From J054 sp965221985 (GTDB taxonomy: Bacteria; Pseudomonadota; Gammaproteobacteria; Steroidobacterales; GCA-2729495): a stretch of DNA of 64,000 bases. The position numbers were made by a program, and so were the translations under genes. This document shows positions 16,535 to 23,676 of the stretch, piece after piece (position 1 is the first letter of the stretch; each line of letters begins with the position of its first letter). The stretch spans positions 620,001 through 684,000 of the forward strand of contig OZ244928.1 of assembly GCA_965221985.1 (NCBI GenBank), in the 5' to 3' direction. The notes under the pieces were generated by a model. That model did not search any database. It was not told the origin of the DNA and saw only the letters and a program-made list of their open reading frames with translations.

Positions 16535-16554
16535 TCTGTCAACAAGTTGACAGA
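16535..16554. promoter_or_regulatory. 20-bp perfect palindrome between divergent protease and TPR genes
   Basis: TCTGTCAAC, AA, GTTGACAGA: 9-bp arms with a 2-nt centre. Each arm contains TTGACA, the consensus -35 hexamer, one reading toward each flanking gene. Matching -10 boxes are weak (CATAAA 19 nt downstream on plus). It could be an operator for a dimeric repressor overlapping both promoters. The binding protein is unknown. Confidence 0.5.
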
Positions 16555-16731
16555 TAGATGCCATAGGCGAGCATAAAGTTAGGGGGCCAGCATTCTCTAT
16601 CTCTGCCTCTACCGTCATCGAATTATTAGCTAATTTTGAGTCCTTGTGTAAAGCAGGCGACTGAAGCCTGACCAAGAAACCTCGATGCTATCCCTCGCCG
16701 ATTAAATAAATACCCTTTAGAGGAGATAGCA

Positions 16732-17268
16732 ATGAAACACATATCTAAGAAGGCTGCCCGTTCTATTCAGTTGCTTCGCCGCGGGCTAGTGTTCGCGGTC
16801 GTTGGCTGTCATATGCTAGCCGCCCAAGCAGACCCGGTCTTTGAGCTCGTAACCCATCCTAAGAATATTCATGGCGTGGAAAAATTCTCTGCTGGGGAAT
16901 ATGCCGCTGGCGTTAAACGACTAAAGAATCGCTTAGGCAGCAAACAGCAGGCTTACACACAACGCGTTCCCATACTAATTGACCTTTGCGCGGGCTACAC
17001 GATGCTTGAAGACTTTAGGTCGGCATCCGAAGCCTGCGACGCGGCTGTTGAAAGTGGTTGGTATTCCAGTTTAGCGCTCAATAATCGAGGTGTGCTCAGT
17101 ATTGCAAAAGGCAATTATGAGGCCGCTATTCGTGACTTCGAACGCGCGGTTGACTCCAAAGGCGCTAGACGCACGGCGCGACGCAACTTAGAACGCGCCC
17201 AGAATCGACTAGCTGCCATCAAAGCTGGAAGGCTCGATACCTTTCTTACGGAGGCAACTGAGCGGTAA
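16732..17268 (+). CDS. Small secreted TPR protein
   Basis: A 178-residue protein with a basic N-terminus and hydrophobic core (about residues 17-33, ending in LAAQA before DPVFEL), consistent with export. Residues about 75-165 form two to three TPR-like helical repeats (NNRGVLSIAKGNYEAAIRDFERAV is the clearest). AGGAGATAGCA before the ATG is a good ribosome site. The role is not recognisable; TPRs suggest protein-protein contact. It is divergent from the S1 protease and may share the palindrome at 16535-16554. Confidence 0.75.
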   Translation: MKHISKKAARSIQLLRRGLVFAVVGCHMLAAQADPVFELVTHPKNIHGVEKFSAGEYAAGVKRLKNRLGSKQQAYTQRVPILIDLCAGYTMLEDFRSASEACDAAVESGWYSSLALNNRGVLSIAKGNYEAAIRDFERAVDSKGARRTARRNLERAQNRLAAIKAGRLDTFLTEATER

Positions 17269-17284
17269 CTGCTGGTCTATTTTT

Positions 17285-17360
17285 TGGCCCAACCGGTCCG
17301 GTCTCTGATCCTCCACGCTGATAGTTTCCCCTTAAACCATCAGTGGGACCGGTTGGGCCA
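17285..17360. repeat. Compound inverted repeat (nested stem-loops)
   Basis: The outer arms TGGCCCAACCGGTCC (17285-17299) and GGACCGGTTGGGCCA (17346-17360) are perfect over 15 bp. Inside lies a second inverted repeat, CTGATAGTTT (17318-17327) and AAACCATCAG (17334-17343), 9 of 10 paired with a 6-nt loop. A T run precedes rather than follows the stem on the plus strand, and on the minus strand the stem is followed by an A run, so it is not an ordinary terminator on either strand. It separates the TPR gene from the S9 peptidase remnant. It could be a structured RNA, a protein-binding site or a miniature mobile element. Confidence 0.75.
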
Positions 17361-17400
17361 CTTGTGCAGCTTATCGATTATTGGATGCTGATCTTGAGTT

Positions 17401-17600
17401 TTACTCATTGCCGATATGTTTTTCTAGGAAATTGCCAATGCGGGAAAGCATGTCAACGCGATGCTGGTTACGCCAAAGCTCGTGTTCCGCATTATCGTAT
17501 AGAACAAAATCCGTCGCCTTTTTAGCTTTGCACAGGACCGTGTTTAGCTTCTTGCTGTGTTTGACGGAAAACACTGACGTCTTCGTCACCTGTCTGGGTG
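17401..17600 (-). pseudogene. C-terminal fragment of an S9 peptidase (duplicate of the gene at 21552-23495)
   Basis: Read on the minus strand, this encodes a copy of the last 55-60 residues of the S9 peptidase 4 kb away: SVKHSKKLN, LYDNAEHELWRNQHRVDMLSRIGNFL against LYDDAEHGLWRNQHRVDMLSRIGNFL. DNA similarity is high by eye. Similarity starts at the GDED motif near 17600 and stops after the HI near the C-terminus. One extra base near 17568-17571 (GGAAAACAC against GGAAACAT) shifts the frame between the Asp motif and the rest. There is no N-terminal part. It is a decayed partial duplication or recombination scar abutting the 3' end of the alpha/beta hydrolase. Confidence 0.85.
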
Positions 17601-17601
17601 A

Positions 17602-18300
17602 CTAAGCGCCGGTACCGCAAACGGCGTCGAGAAAATCGAGCACTTCGGCGACCGTCCGCCGCTGCTGTTCGTCGCGAGATATTCTTGCCGTTACCCACTC
17701 ATCCGAGAAACTTCCGAATTGGTAATGATCACCGCCGTCAATCTCGACGAATCGCGTGTTCGGGGGCAGCCGCTGCGGCTGGGCAGCGACTTCCTCTGAA
17801 CGTACTTGATCATCTTCTGTGCCATGCACAAACAGCACCGGCAACGGTGAATCTGGCATCGCGTGCATGCCTGCCGCATATGAACCCAGCAGAAATAGAC
17901 CGGACAGGTCTTCCGGGCGCTTCGATGCGAAACCCGCCGCCATGGCGCCGCCCATGGAATGACCGCCGATGAACCATTTGGTGATTCGCGGATTGGCGGC
18001 CATCACCCCCGCGACCTTGTTCGCGCCGAGCACGGCCATCCGCAGGGGCATGCGCGGGACGAACACAGGGAAGCCGGCCGCGGCCAGGGGCTGCAGCACC
18101 GCACCATAAGCCAGCGGGTCACAGCGTCCGCCTTGATAGAAAACAATGCCGGCTTTGACCGGCACCTGCAGCGGCCTATATTCGATGGTTTTACCGGCGC
18201 TGACGCGCACGCCTTTGTCGGTATCGAGAAATCGCAGTGCATCACGATCAGCATCGGATGTTTTCAGGGCAATTTTCAGACGGCTGATCAGCGAAGTCAT
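17602..18300 (-). CDS. Alpha/beta hydrolase (dienelactone-hydrolase-like fold)
   Basis: A 232-residue single-domain alpha/beta hydrolase. The nucleophile elbow is GGHSMGGAMAAG; VLFVHGTEDDQV supplies the acid and EIDGGDHYQFGS the catalytic His. YQGGRCDPLAYGAVLQPLAAAGFPVFVPRMPL fits the alpha/beta hydrolase group with a short cap. No signal peptide is evident, so it is probably cytoplasmic. The substrate (ester or lactone) is unknown. Its stop codon lies next to the S9 remnant, so the 3' end of this gene may have been a recombination joint. Confidence 0.82.
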   Translation of the reverse strand: MTSLISRLKIALKTSDADRDALRFLDTDKGVRVSAGKTIEYRPLQVPVKAGIVFYQGGRCDPLAYGAVLQPLAAAGFPVFVPRMPLRMAVLGANKVAGVMAANPRITKWFIGGHSMGGAMAAGFASKRPEDLSGLFLLGSYAAGMHAMPDSPLPVLFVHGTEDDQVRSEEVAAQPQRLPPNTRFVEIDGGDHYQFGSFSDEWVTARISRDEQQRRTVAEVLDFLDAVCGTGA

Positions 18301-18360
18301 ACGGCGATTATAGTGGCGACAGTGAACCTAACTGTTCTGTTGTGGATTTGTTTTCGCGGC

Positions 18361-18399
18361 AAAAAAAAGCACCGGACGTCGCACAATGACGCCCGGTGC
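18361..18399 (-). terminator. Rho-independent terminator of the 603-residue secreted protein gene
   Basis: On the minus strand GCACCGGGCGTC, 7-nt loop, GACGTCCGGTGC forms a 12-bp stem with one G-U pair, followed by eight U residues. It lies 27 nt after the stop at 18426 and before the alpha/beta hydrolase start at 18300, so the two minus-strand genes are separate units. Confidence 0.93.
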
Positions 18400-18425
18400 A
18401 GTTTATCGCCGCTCAAAGCGACCGA

Positions 18426-20237
18426 TCAGTTGTCGATGTGCTGCCAGACCTTCAAGGCGATGTAGGCGCCGGCTGCGGGATCGTCGTTGGGTGGATCCCA
18501 CATGGCCCAAGTGCCGGTGTACTGATCTTGCACGGGTGCATCGTCGTCTGGCGCACCCACTGCCGAGTCATAGCCGAGGTGACCATAGGCCGGAACATCA
18601 AAGCCAAGATGCGGGTCCAAGTCGCTTATCGCCTCGGTAATCGGCGACTGGCGCTCAGGTGGATAGGGTTGACCGGTAGGGCAGCCACCCAAGTCAAAAC
18701 AGCAGTCCTCTAGGATCGAGTCGTCGTTGCTGCCAGGCAGCCGACATTGCGTGTCGGGAAACTGCCACATGTCGGAGAAGGGGTGACCGACAACAGGATA
18801 GTCGTCGAAATTACCTTCACCCCAGTAGCGCCAAGTCTTGTAGCCGATTTGTACCGCGATTTGATTGGGTACCTCGACCATATCCAGCACCGAGTCGGCG
18901 AAGATTTGCGGAAACACGATAACGATATGCTCGATACCTTCTTCCTTCAGCTTCTCCAGTGCGTCCCAGTACAGGTAGCCATCCTTTCCGTCGGGCAGGA
19001 TTTCCGGGGTTTCGTATAGGTAAGCTTCGCCAAGTGATTCTGCGCGCATGTTCCGCGTGCGTTCTTTCTGCGAAAAGGTCGGCGGCGCAGGAACGATGTT
19101 GGGATTGATTTCCCGGCGCCCCATCCAGGCACCGAGGATGTTCTTGCCCTTCAAGCCGTTGAATTCCTGTCTCAGCAATTTACGGATATTCTTGTTTAAC
19201 ACCAAGGTATCGTCGATCTTTGGATCGAAGTACTGATTGTGTGCGCGGACGTGATGATTTAAGAGAATCACGGCCTGCTTGCTGTAGGGAATATCGGTGC
19301 GCAGCTGTGAAGCTGTGCCGGTGACGTACAGCTCGGCCAAACCTTCATCCATGACAAACGGATTCGTCCGGTTGTCCAGTGGCACTGCAGAATCAAGTGT
19401 TGGCGCGCCAAGAGTCGCGGTCCAGCCAGCTGGTGCGATTGGGTAGGATTCTGTCATCAGATCCGACGGGTCGTTGACCCATTCAACCGTAACTGTCGCG
19501 CCGTTTGCCGCGTTGTAAGCGTCGACCACTCGACGCGTTGTAGTCAGCTGATCGAAGGTTTTGAAAAAGCGCACACCTGTCGTTGTGGTGTCGACGATGA
19601 TGATTCTATCCACGTCGTTGGCCAGCATGCGCTCAACCGCGCCGTCAACGTTGTAGCGTTCGGGATCACAGCCAGGCCATGTGCCAAATGGCGGCACGCC
19701 ACCGTCGATGAAGCTACCGCAGTAATTCATCGGTGCGCCACCCGCCACCTGCGGATTGTAGATACTTTTCGGGTCCGGCATATCGGCCGGGTCATGACTG
19801 ATCCAGCTCATAAGATCAGTGAAGACCTCGATCTCATCGCCGGTCGCGTTGTTATGCGCGGCAACCAGGCCTTCGAGCGTATCGGTCATATCTTCGAGCT
19901 GCTGGTCGGTTATCTCATCAAATGGATCCGTCCCACCAATTCGCTCGTATTCGAAATCGAACTTTCTTGATTGCCGAATACCGCCTTCGTCGAATGACAG
20001 GAACGGCCAGAAAGCGGGATTCCAAATCAGGTTGTTATAGACAAATGAGTTTGGATCATAGGAGAAAATCTGGATGGCCGAATCAAAATTAGCCTGCGGA
20101 CCCCAGGTATCCGCACCGCCATGAACAGCGTATAAAACGCCGATTCTCTCGGTCGAACCGCCGGCGTTTACCGAAACGGCGACAAACATCGACAGGCCAA
20201 CCAATATGCTGGAAACCAGCATGTCTCTTGCTTTCAT
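18426..20237 (-). CDS. Unrecognised secreted protein, 603 residues
   Basis: Not recognised with confidence. It has a signal peptide (about residues 1-25, ending VNAGG) and an acidic, Trp- and Asp-rich mature chain. Visible motifs are RIGVLYAVHGGADTWGP near the start, DRIIIVDTTTTGV in the middle, AVILLNHHVRAHNQYFDP, and EEGIEHIVIVFPQIFADS. Alternating hydrophobic strands ending in HGG or HH resemble the two-lobed chelatase (ferrochelatase/CbiX) arrangement, but this is only a structural hint. Cysteines cluster in one late segment (CRLPGSNDDSILEDCCFDLGGC). A G-rich ribosome site precedes the ATG. It has its own terminator and is monocistronic. Confidence 0.7.
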   Translation of the reverse strand: MKARDMLVSSILVGLSMFVAVSVNAGGSTERIGVLYAVHGGADTWGPQANFDSAIQIFSYDPNSFVYNNLIWNPAFWPFLSFDEGGIRQSRKFDFEYERIGGTDPFDEITDQQLEDMTDTLEGLVAAHNNATGDEIEVFTDLMSWISHDPADMPDPKSIYNPQVAGGAPMNYCGSFIDGGVPPFGTWPGCDPERYNVDGAVERMLANDVDRIIIVDTTTTGVRFFKTFDQLTTTRRVVDAYNAANGATVTVEWVNDPSDLMTESYPIAPAGWTATLGAPTLDSAVPLDNRTNPFVMDEGLAELYVTGTASQLRTDIPYSKQAVILLNHHVRAHNQYFDPKIDDTLVLNKNIRKLLRQEFNGLKGKNILGAWMGRREINPNIVPAPPTFSQKERTRNMRAESLGEAYLYETPEILPDGKDGYLYWDALEKLKEEGIEHIVIVFPQIFADSVLDMVEVPNQIAVQIGYKTWRYWGEGNFDDYPVVGHPFSDMWQFPDTQCRLPGSNDDSILEDCCFDLGGCPTGQPYPPERQSPITEAISDLDPHLGFDVPAYGHLGYDSAVGAPDDDAPVQDQYTGTWAMWDPPNDDPAAGAYIALKVWQHIDN

Positions 20238-20559
20238 GAAAAAAGCCCCCCGTTAGCTTAAGTTAAATAGGTCCGTGCACACAGCGATTACCCATCACCC
20301 GCAATTCAGGCTTGTATGCCCAGAATCGGAACTAGTTGGTAGGCCTTTATGCCTACTTCGACGGGTTCTTGAGGAATTGCACAACTACTATTGAGCGCCC
20401 TCGACGATACGCTCCGCAAGCGATATGTCGCGAAAGTGCCAGCTTTTTCGTCAGTCTGGCCTTGTGCCATCAGTGTTTGGCGCGAAACATACATCATGTG
20501 ACATGAACCGGCAGGTTTGAGATGATCTAGGTATGCAAATCTAATAAGAAACTCGGGCA
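20238..20559. other. Intergenic region between the secreted protein and the LytTR regulator
   Basis: This 322-nt divergent spacer carries no convincing gene. A minus-strand reading frame through it lacks any recognisable domain. It should hold promoters for both flanking genes; the only clear element is the short palindrome at 20494-20506. Confidence 0.5.
20494..20506. promoter_or_regulatory. 13-bp palindrome upstream of the LytTR regulator
   Basis: TCATGT, G, ACATGA: perfect 6-bp arms with a 1-nt centre, 54 nt before the GTG start of the LytTR gene. LytTR proteins usually bind direct repeats, so this may be a site for another regulator. Short enough to occur by chance. Confidence 0.3.
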
Positions 20560-21474
20560 GTGCCGGTGACAACACCAAGAAAACCCAGCACCTATGACTA
20601 TATAGCCTTCTACGCAGGCATACCCGTACTGTATGGCCTTATCGCATCTTCGTTTGCCGTGCCGCCGCAGGGCAGCGTCGATCTCGCCGTCATTCTTTAC
20701 GTTTGCCTTCGTGCCCTAACCTTCTGGGCCATTATCGATCTCGCTTGCCGATGCATCGGCCATTCGCTAGCCCACTACCGGCTGCCGCTCTGGGCAATTT
20801 TTTCCAGCGGTTTCGTACTCGCCGGCGCGGTGATCTACCTGTTCTTTTTTGTGGCACTACAAACTTCGCGCTTCAAAAATCCGGGTATCGCAGCATCTAT
20901 CGGCCACGAAAATATGGGTTGGAATATCGATTACCTGATGACCGTTGCCAGTTACTCGATCCCGGCACTTGTTTTATGGTTTGTGTCAGCCTTTGGTTAT
21001 CAGCGAGCACTGAATGTCGAGTTGTTCAGTTATGCGCCCGATACTACGGCTCGGAAAACCGGCGCGGAAAAATTCCGCTCAGTTAGCTTAAATGATCCGC
21101 AGCCCAATGACAGCATGCCGGCCTTCTTGTCCCAAAGCCGCCTGCTCGAACCAACTAGGATCCGAGCGATCAAGGCGGAGGAACATTACATTCGTATCTG
21201 GACCGAAAAAGGGTCCGATTTGCTGCGGTATCGTTTTAAAGACGCCGTTCACGAGTTACGCGATGCCGACGGCCTGCAGGTGCACAGATCATGGTGGGTA
21301 CAGCTGTCGTCAATCGATCAAATTAAAACCAGCGGGCGCAAGATCGAGCTGCAGCTAAGGCATGACGAGCTCATCGTCCCCGTCAGCCTGTCGTATAAGC
21401 AAAACTTAATGTCTGCACTAGCGTTACGAGACACGCCGCTGGATTATCAGGCCGATGGCAATGCGATGTCCTAG
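20560..21474 (+). CDS. Membrane-bound LytTR-family transcriptional regulator
   Basis: A 304-residue protein with four predicted membrane segments in its first 150 residues and a C-terminal LytTR DNA-binding domain (about 195-285: IRAIKAEEHYIRIW, then VHRSWWVQLSSIDQIK). It lacks a response-regulator receiver domain, so the membrane part is the likely sensor. The start is GTG at 20560 (a second GTG is at 20566). It faces the S9 peptidase in convergent orientation with 77 nt between. Possible targets are the neighbouring secreted-protein genes, by position only. Confidence 0.87.
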   Translation: MPVTTPRKPSTYDYIAFYAGIPVLYGLIASSFAVPPQGSVDLAVILYVCLRALTFWAIIDLACRCIGHSLAHYRLPLWAIFSSGFVLAGAVIYLFFFVALQTSRFKNPGIAASIGHENMGWNIDYLMTVASYSIPALVLWFVSAFGYQRALNVELFSYAPDTTARKTGAEKFRSVSLNDPQPNDSMPAFLSQSRLLEPTRIRAIKAEEHYIRIWTEKGSDLLRYRFKDAVHELRDADGLQVHRSWWVQLSSIDQIKTSGRKIELQLRHDELIVPVSLSYKQNLMSALALRDTPLDYQADGNAMS

Positions 21475-21551
21475 TGCAATTCTGCAGGTCCTGCCGTGAT
21501 TACAGCTGCAAATATTGGGGCGTTCCACTTATCGCCCGACGCTTGAGTGAG

Positions 21552-23495
21552 CTAATCAACCTTAAGGGCGATATGTTCCGCCAAGAAATTTCCAATGCGG
21601 GACAGCATGTCAACACGATGCTGGTTGCGCCAAAGCCCGTGTTCCGCATCATCGTATAGAATCAATTCGGTCGACTTATTTGCTTTGCGCAGGGCTTTGT
21701 TTAACTTCTTGCTGTGCTTGACGGAAACATTGACGTCATCATCGCCGTGAAACAGCAATACAGGTGCGGAAAACTCTTTTGCCCGATTGAGTGGCGAACC
21801 TGCTTCAATCACCTCAGCACTGTAGCTAACGAACTCATTGGCTGCTTTGCGAATCAAAAAGCCGCGGTAGTCGTTTAATAAGATTTTTGGGTCGGTAACG
21901 CCGGCTATGCTAACGACACATTTATACAATTCTGGGTTCTCAAGGACGCTGAGGAGTGCCGCATACCCACCATAACTCCATCCAACAATACACAAACGAT
22001 CTGGGTCAGCAACACCTTCCGCAAGAAGCCAGTTAGTGCCGTCGGTTATATCGCTAATTGTTTGACGCCATGCACGAAAGCCACCATCTCCTTCCCAAGC
22101 CTCGCCGTACCCGCCAGAGCCGCGAAAATTCACTTGCAGGACTGCGTAGCCTTGTGCTGCAAAGAACTGCACGAGCCAATCAAATCCCCAATGATCCCGA
22201 CTGGCAGGCCCCCCGTGCGGCAGGATCACGGTTGGCATTTTCTCGTTCACGCCTTGGTCCTTAGGCAGGGTTAAGTACGCGGGAATTTCCACCCCATCTG
22301 CTACCGGAAAACTCGTGGGCCGCATGGGAGACAAACTTCGATTCGCTAGGCGCGAGTGCTTAGGCCAAAAGCTTTGAAGCTTTCTTGCCTGAGCATCAAA
22401 TCGAAAGTAGCGACCGGCATCCGTGTCGCTATCGGCATGTAACAAATACACTGTCTTGTCCCAACTCTCGTCGATTACCGCGGGCGTCAGGCCACCAAGT
22501 GCTGGTTCCACTTGGGAAATTACTTTAGCAATGTCTTCGTCAAAGTAGTGATAGTGCGGGTAGTCGGTGGCATATTGAACTGCGACTAAACGATTGTATT
22601 TGCCTATCGCATAGTGGCTACCCAGATCGACCAGGTCATGTGAATAGATAAGCCGATCTTGCTGAGTTTCGAGGTTCCGCTCAAAGAGAGCTCGGCGACC
22701 ATTATGCGGCTTAAATGCCAGTAGGTCCTTAGGCCCACTACCGAAACCTATCGGGCTTAAATAGTCCTTCAACTCCGTCATCTCACGCTCATAAAGAAGA
22801 TGCCATTTTGATTCACTGGGCATTCGATAGTCCCAGCGGATTTTGTCCGTCGACATATAGAGACGAGCGCGTATATTGCCCCGACCATCTGACAACCAGC
22901 GGCGTATACCCTGTCGCGACCGCTTTTCAACCTTCACCGAACCGGTATAAATATTTAGCTTGCCCACGCCAGAACCCTTCTCATCCGGCATTTGCACTAA
23001 GACATGTTCGGGTTCATCTGGTAACCAGTCGACGACTCTATCTTGAAACTGGCTAAAATATGTCGTTCTCGCAAGGCGATCCTGCAACAATACTTTGAAA
23101 TTTTTTCCATCACGATCAACGGATACTAGGCGAGTGGCAACCCACTTTTGACGACCATTGGTATCAACACCGTAAAAACCGCAGAGCAAGCGCTCGTTGC
23201 TTGCCCAGTCACACCAGTAGATATCAAACGCACCTTGCTTACTTGCGAGAATCGGTACCGTCGTGCCGTCTAGCGAAATAACGCTTGCAATGGGCACATC
23301 GATTTTCTCGGCCATACTTAGGTAGGAGACATGAGAACCATCCGGCGACAAGCGCGCGCCCCACATTTCGGGTAAATGCCCGAACGCAACGGCGAGTTCG
23401 TCTGATGTCTCCTTAGCACAGGCAGAATCAGTCAGTAGGAAACCAAACAACCCATAGAGCAAAGCGATGGCTTGAACCGATCTTGAAATCATCAA
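21552..23495 (-). CDS. S9 family prolyl oligopeptidase-type peptidase
   Basis: A 647-residue exported serine peptidase. Residues 1-27 are a signal peptide (ACA before KETS). Residues about 30-390 form a beta-propeller filter (WGARLSPDGSHVSYLS). The C-terminal alpha/beta hydrolase domain has the catalytic Ser507 in GWSYGGY, Asp587 in HGDDDVNV and His619 in DAEHGLW. It probably degrades oligopeptides in the periplasm; an acylaminoacyl-peptidase-like activity is possible. A truncated, frameshifted copy of its last 60 codons lies at 17401-17600. It is separated from gltD by about 180 nt with nothing recognisable. Confidence 0.93.
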   Translation of the reverse strand: MMISRSVQAIALLYGLFGFLLTDSACAKETSDELAVAFGHLPEMWGARLSPDGSHVSYLSMAEKIDVPIASVISLDGTTVPILASKQGAFDIYWCDWASNERLLCGFYGVDTNGRQKWVATRLVSVDRDGKNFKVLLQDRLARTTYFSQFQDRVVDWLPDEPEHVLVQMPDEKGSGVGKLNIYTGSVKVEKRSRQGIRRWLSDGRGNIRARLYMSTDKIRWDYRMPSESKWHLLYEREMTELKDYLSPIGFGSGPKDLLAFKPHNGRRALFERNLETQQDRLIYSHDLVDLGSHYAIGKYNRLVAVQYATDYPHYHYFDEDIAKVISQVEPALGGLTPAVIDESWDKTVYLLHADSDTDAGRYFRFDAQARKLQSFWPKHSRLANRSLSPMRPTSFPVADGVEIPAYLTLPKDQGVNEKMPTVILPHGGPASRDHWGFDWLVQFFAAQGYAVLQVNFRGSGGYGEAWEGDGGFRAWRQTISDITDGTNWLLAEGVADPDRLCIVGWSYGGYAALLSVLENPELYKCVVSIAGVTDPKILLNDYRGFLIRKAANEFVSYSAEVIEAGSPLNRAKEFSAPVLLFHGDDDVNVSVKHSKKLNKALRKANKSTELILYDDAEHGLWRNQHRVDMLSRIGNFLAEHIALKVD

Positions 23496-23676
23496 GGTTC
23501 CCCGATTATTGCTATTTTGCTAGGAACCCGAACAGGGTAGCTGAATACTCGACGTTTTGGGAAAGCCGCCCCCTGCGGCTATGAGCGAGATACACGTAAG
23601 CTATTAATTATTAAGGTTTTTATCCAAACATTGGTGATCAAAGCAAATTCACATAATGTCGCTACAGCCCGGGCGC

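Noticed and set aside
17401..17589. Functional small protein of 62 codons
   Set aside because: Its sequence is a truncated and frameshifted copy of the S9 peptidase C-terminus, so it is better read as a pseudogene.
18426..20237. True ferrochelatase or cobaltochelatase
   Set aside because: The conserved active-site sequence of HemH or CbiX is not found, and the protein is exported; only a loose resemblance remains.
20306..20578. Minus-strand gene of 90 codons upstream of the LytTR gene
   Set aside because: No recognisable domain, no ribosome site, and it overlaps the LytTR start and the divergent promoter region.
21484..21530. Terminator after the LytTR gene
   Set aside because: Only very short hairpins (GCAGG/CCTGC, GGGCG/CGCCC) without U-tracts are visible.
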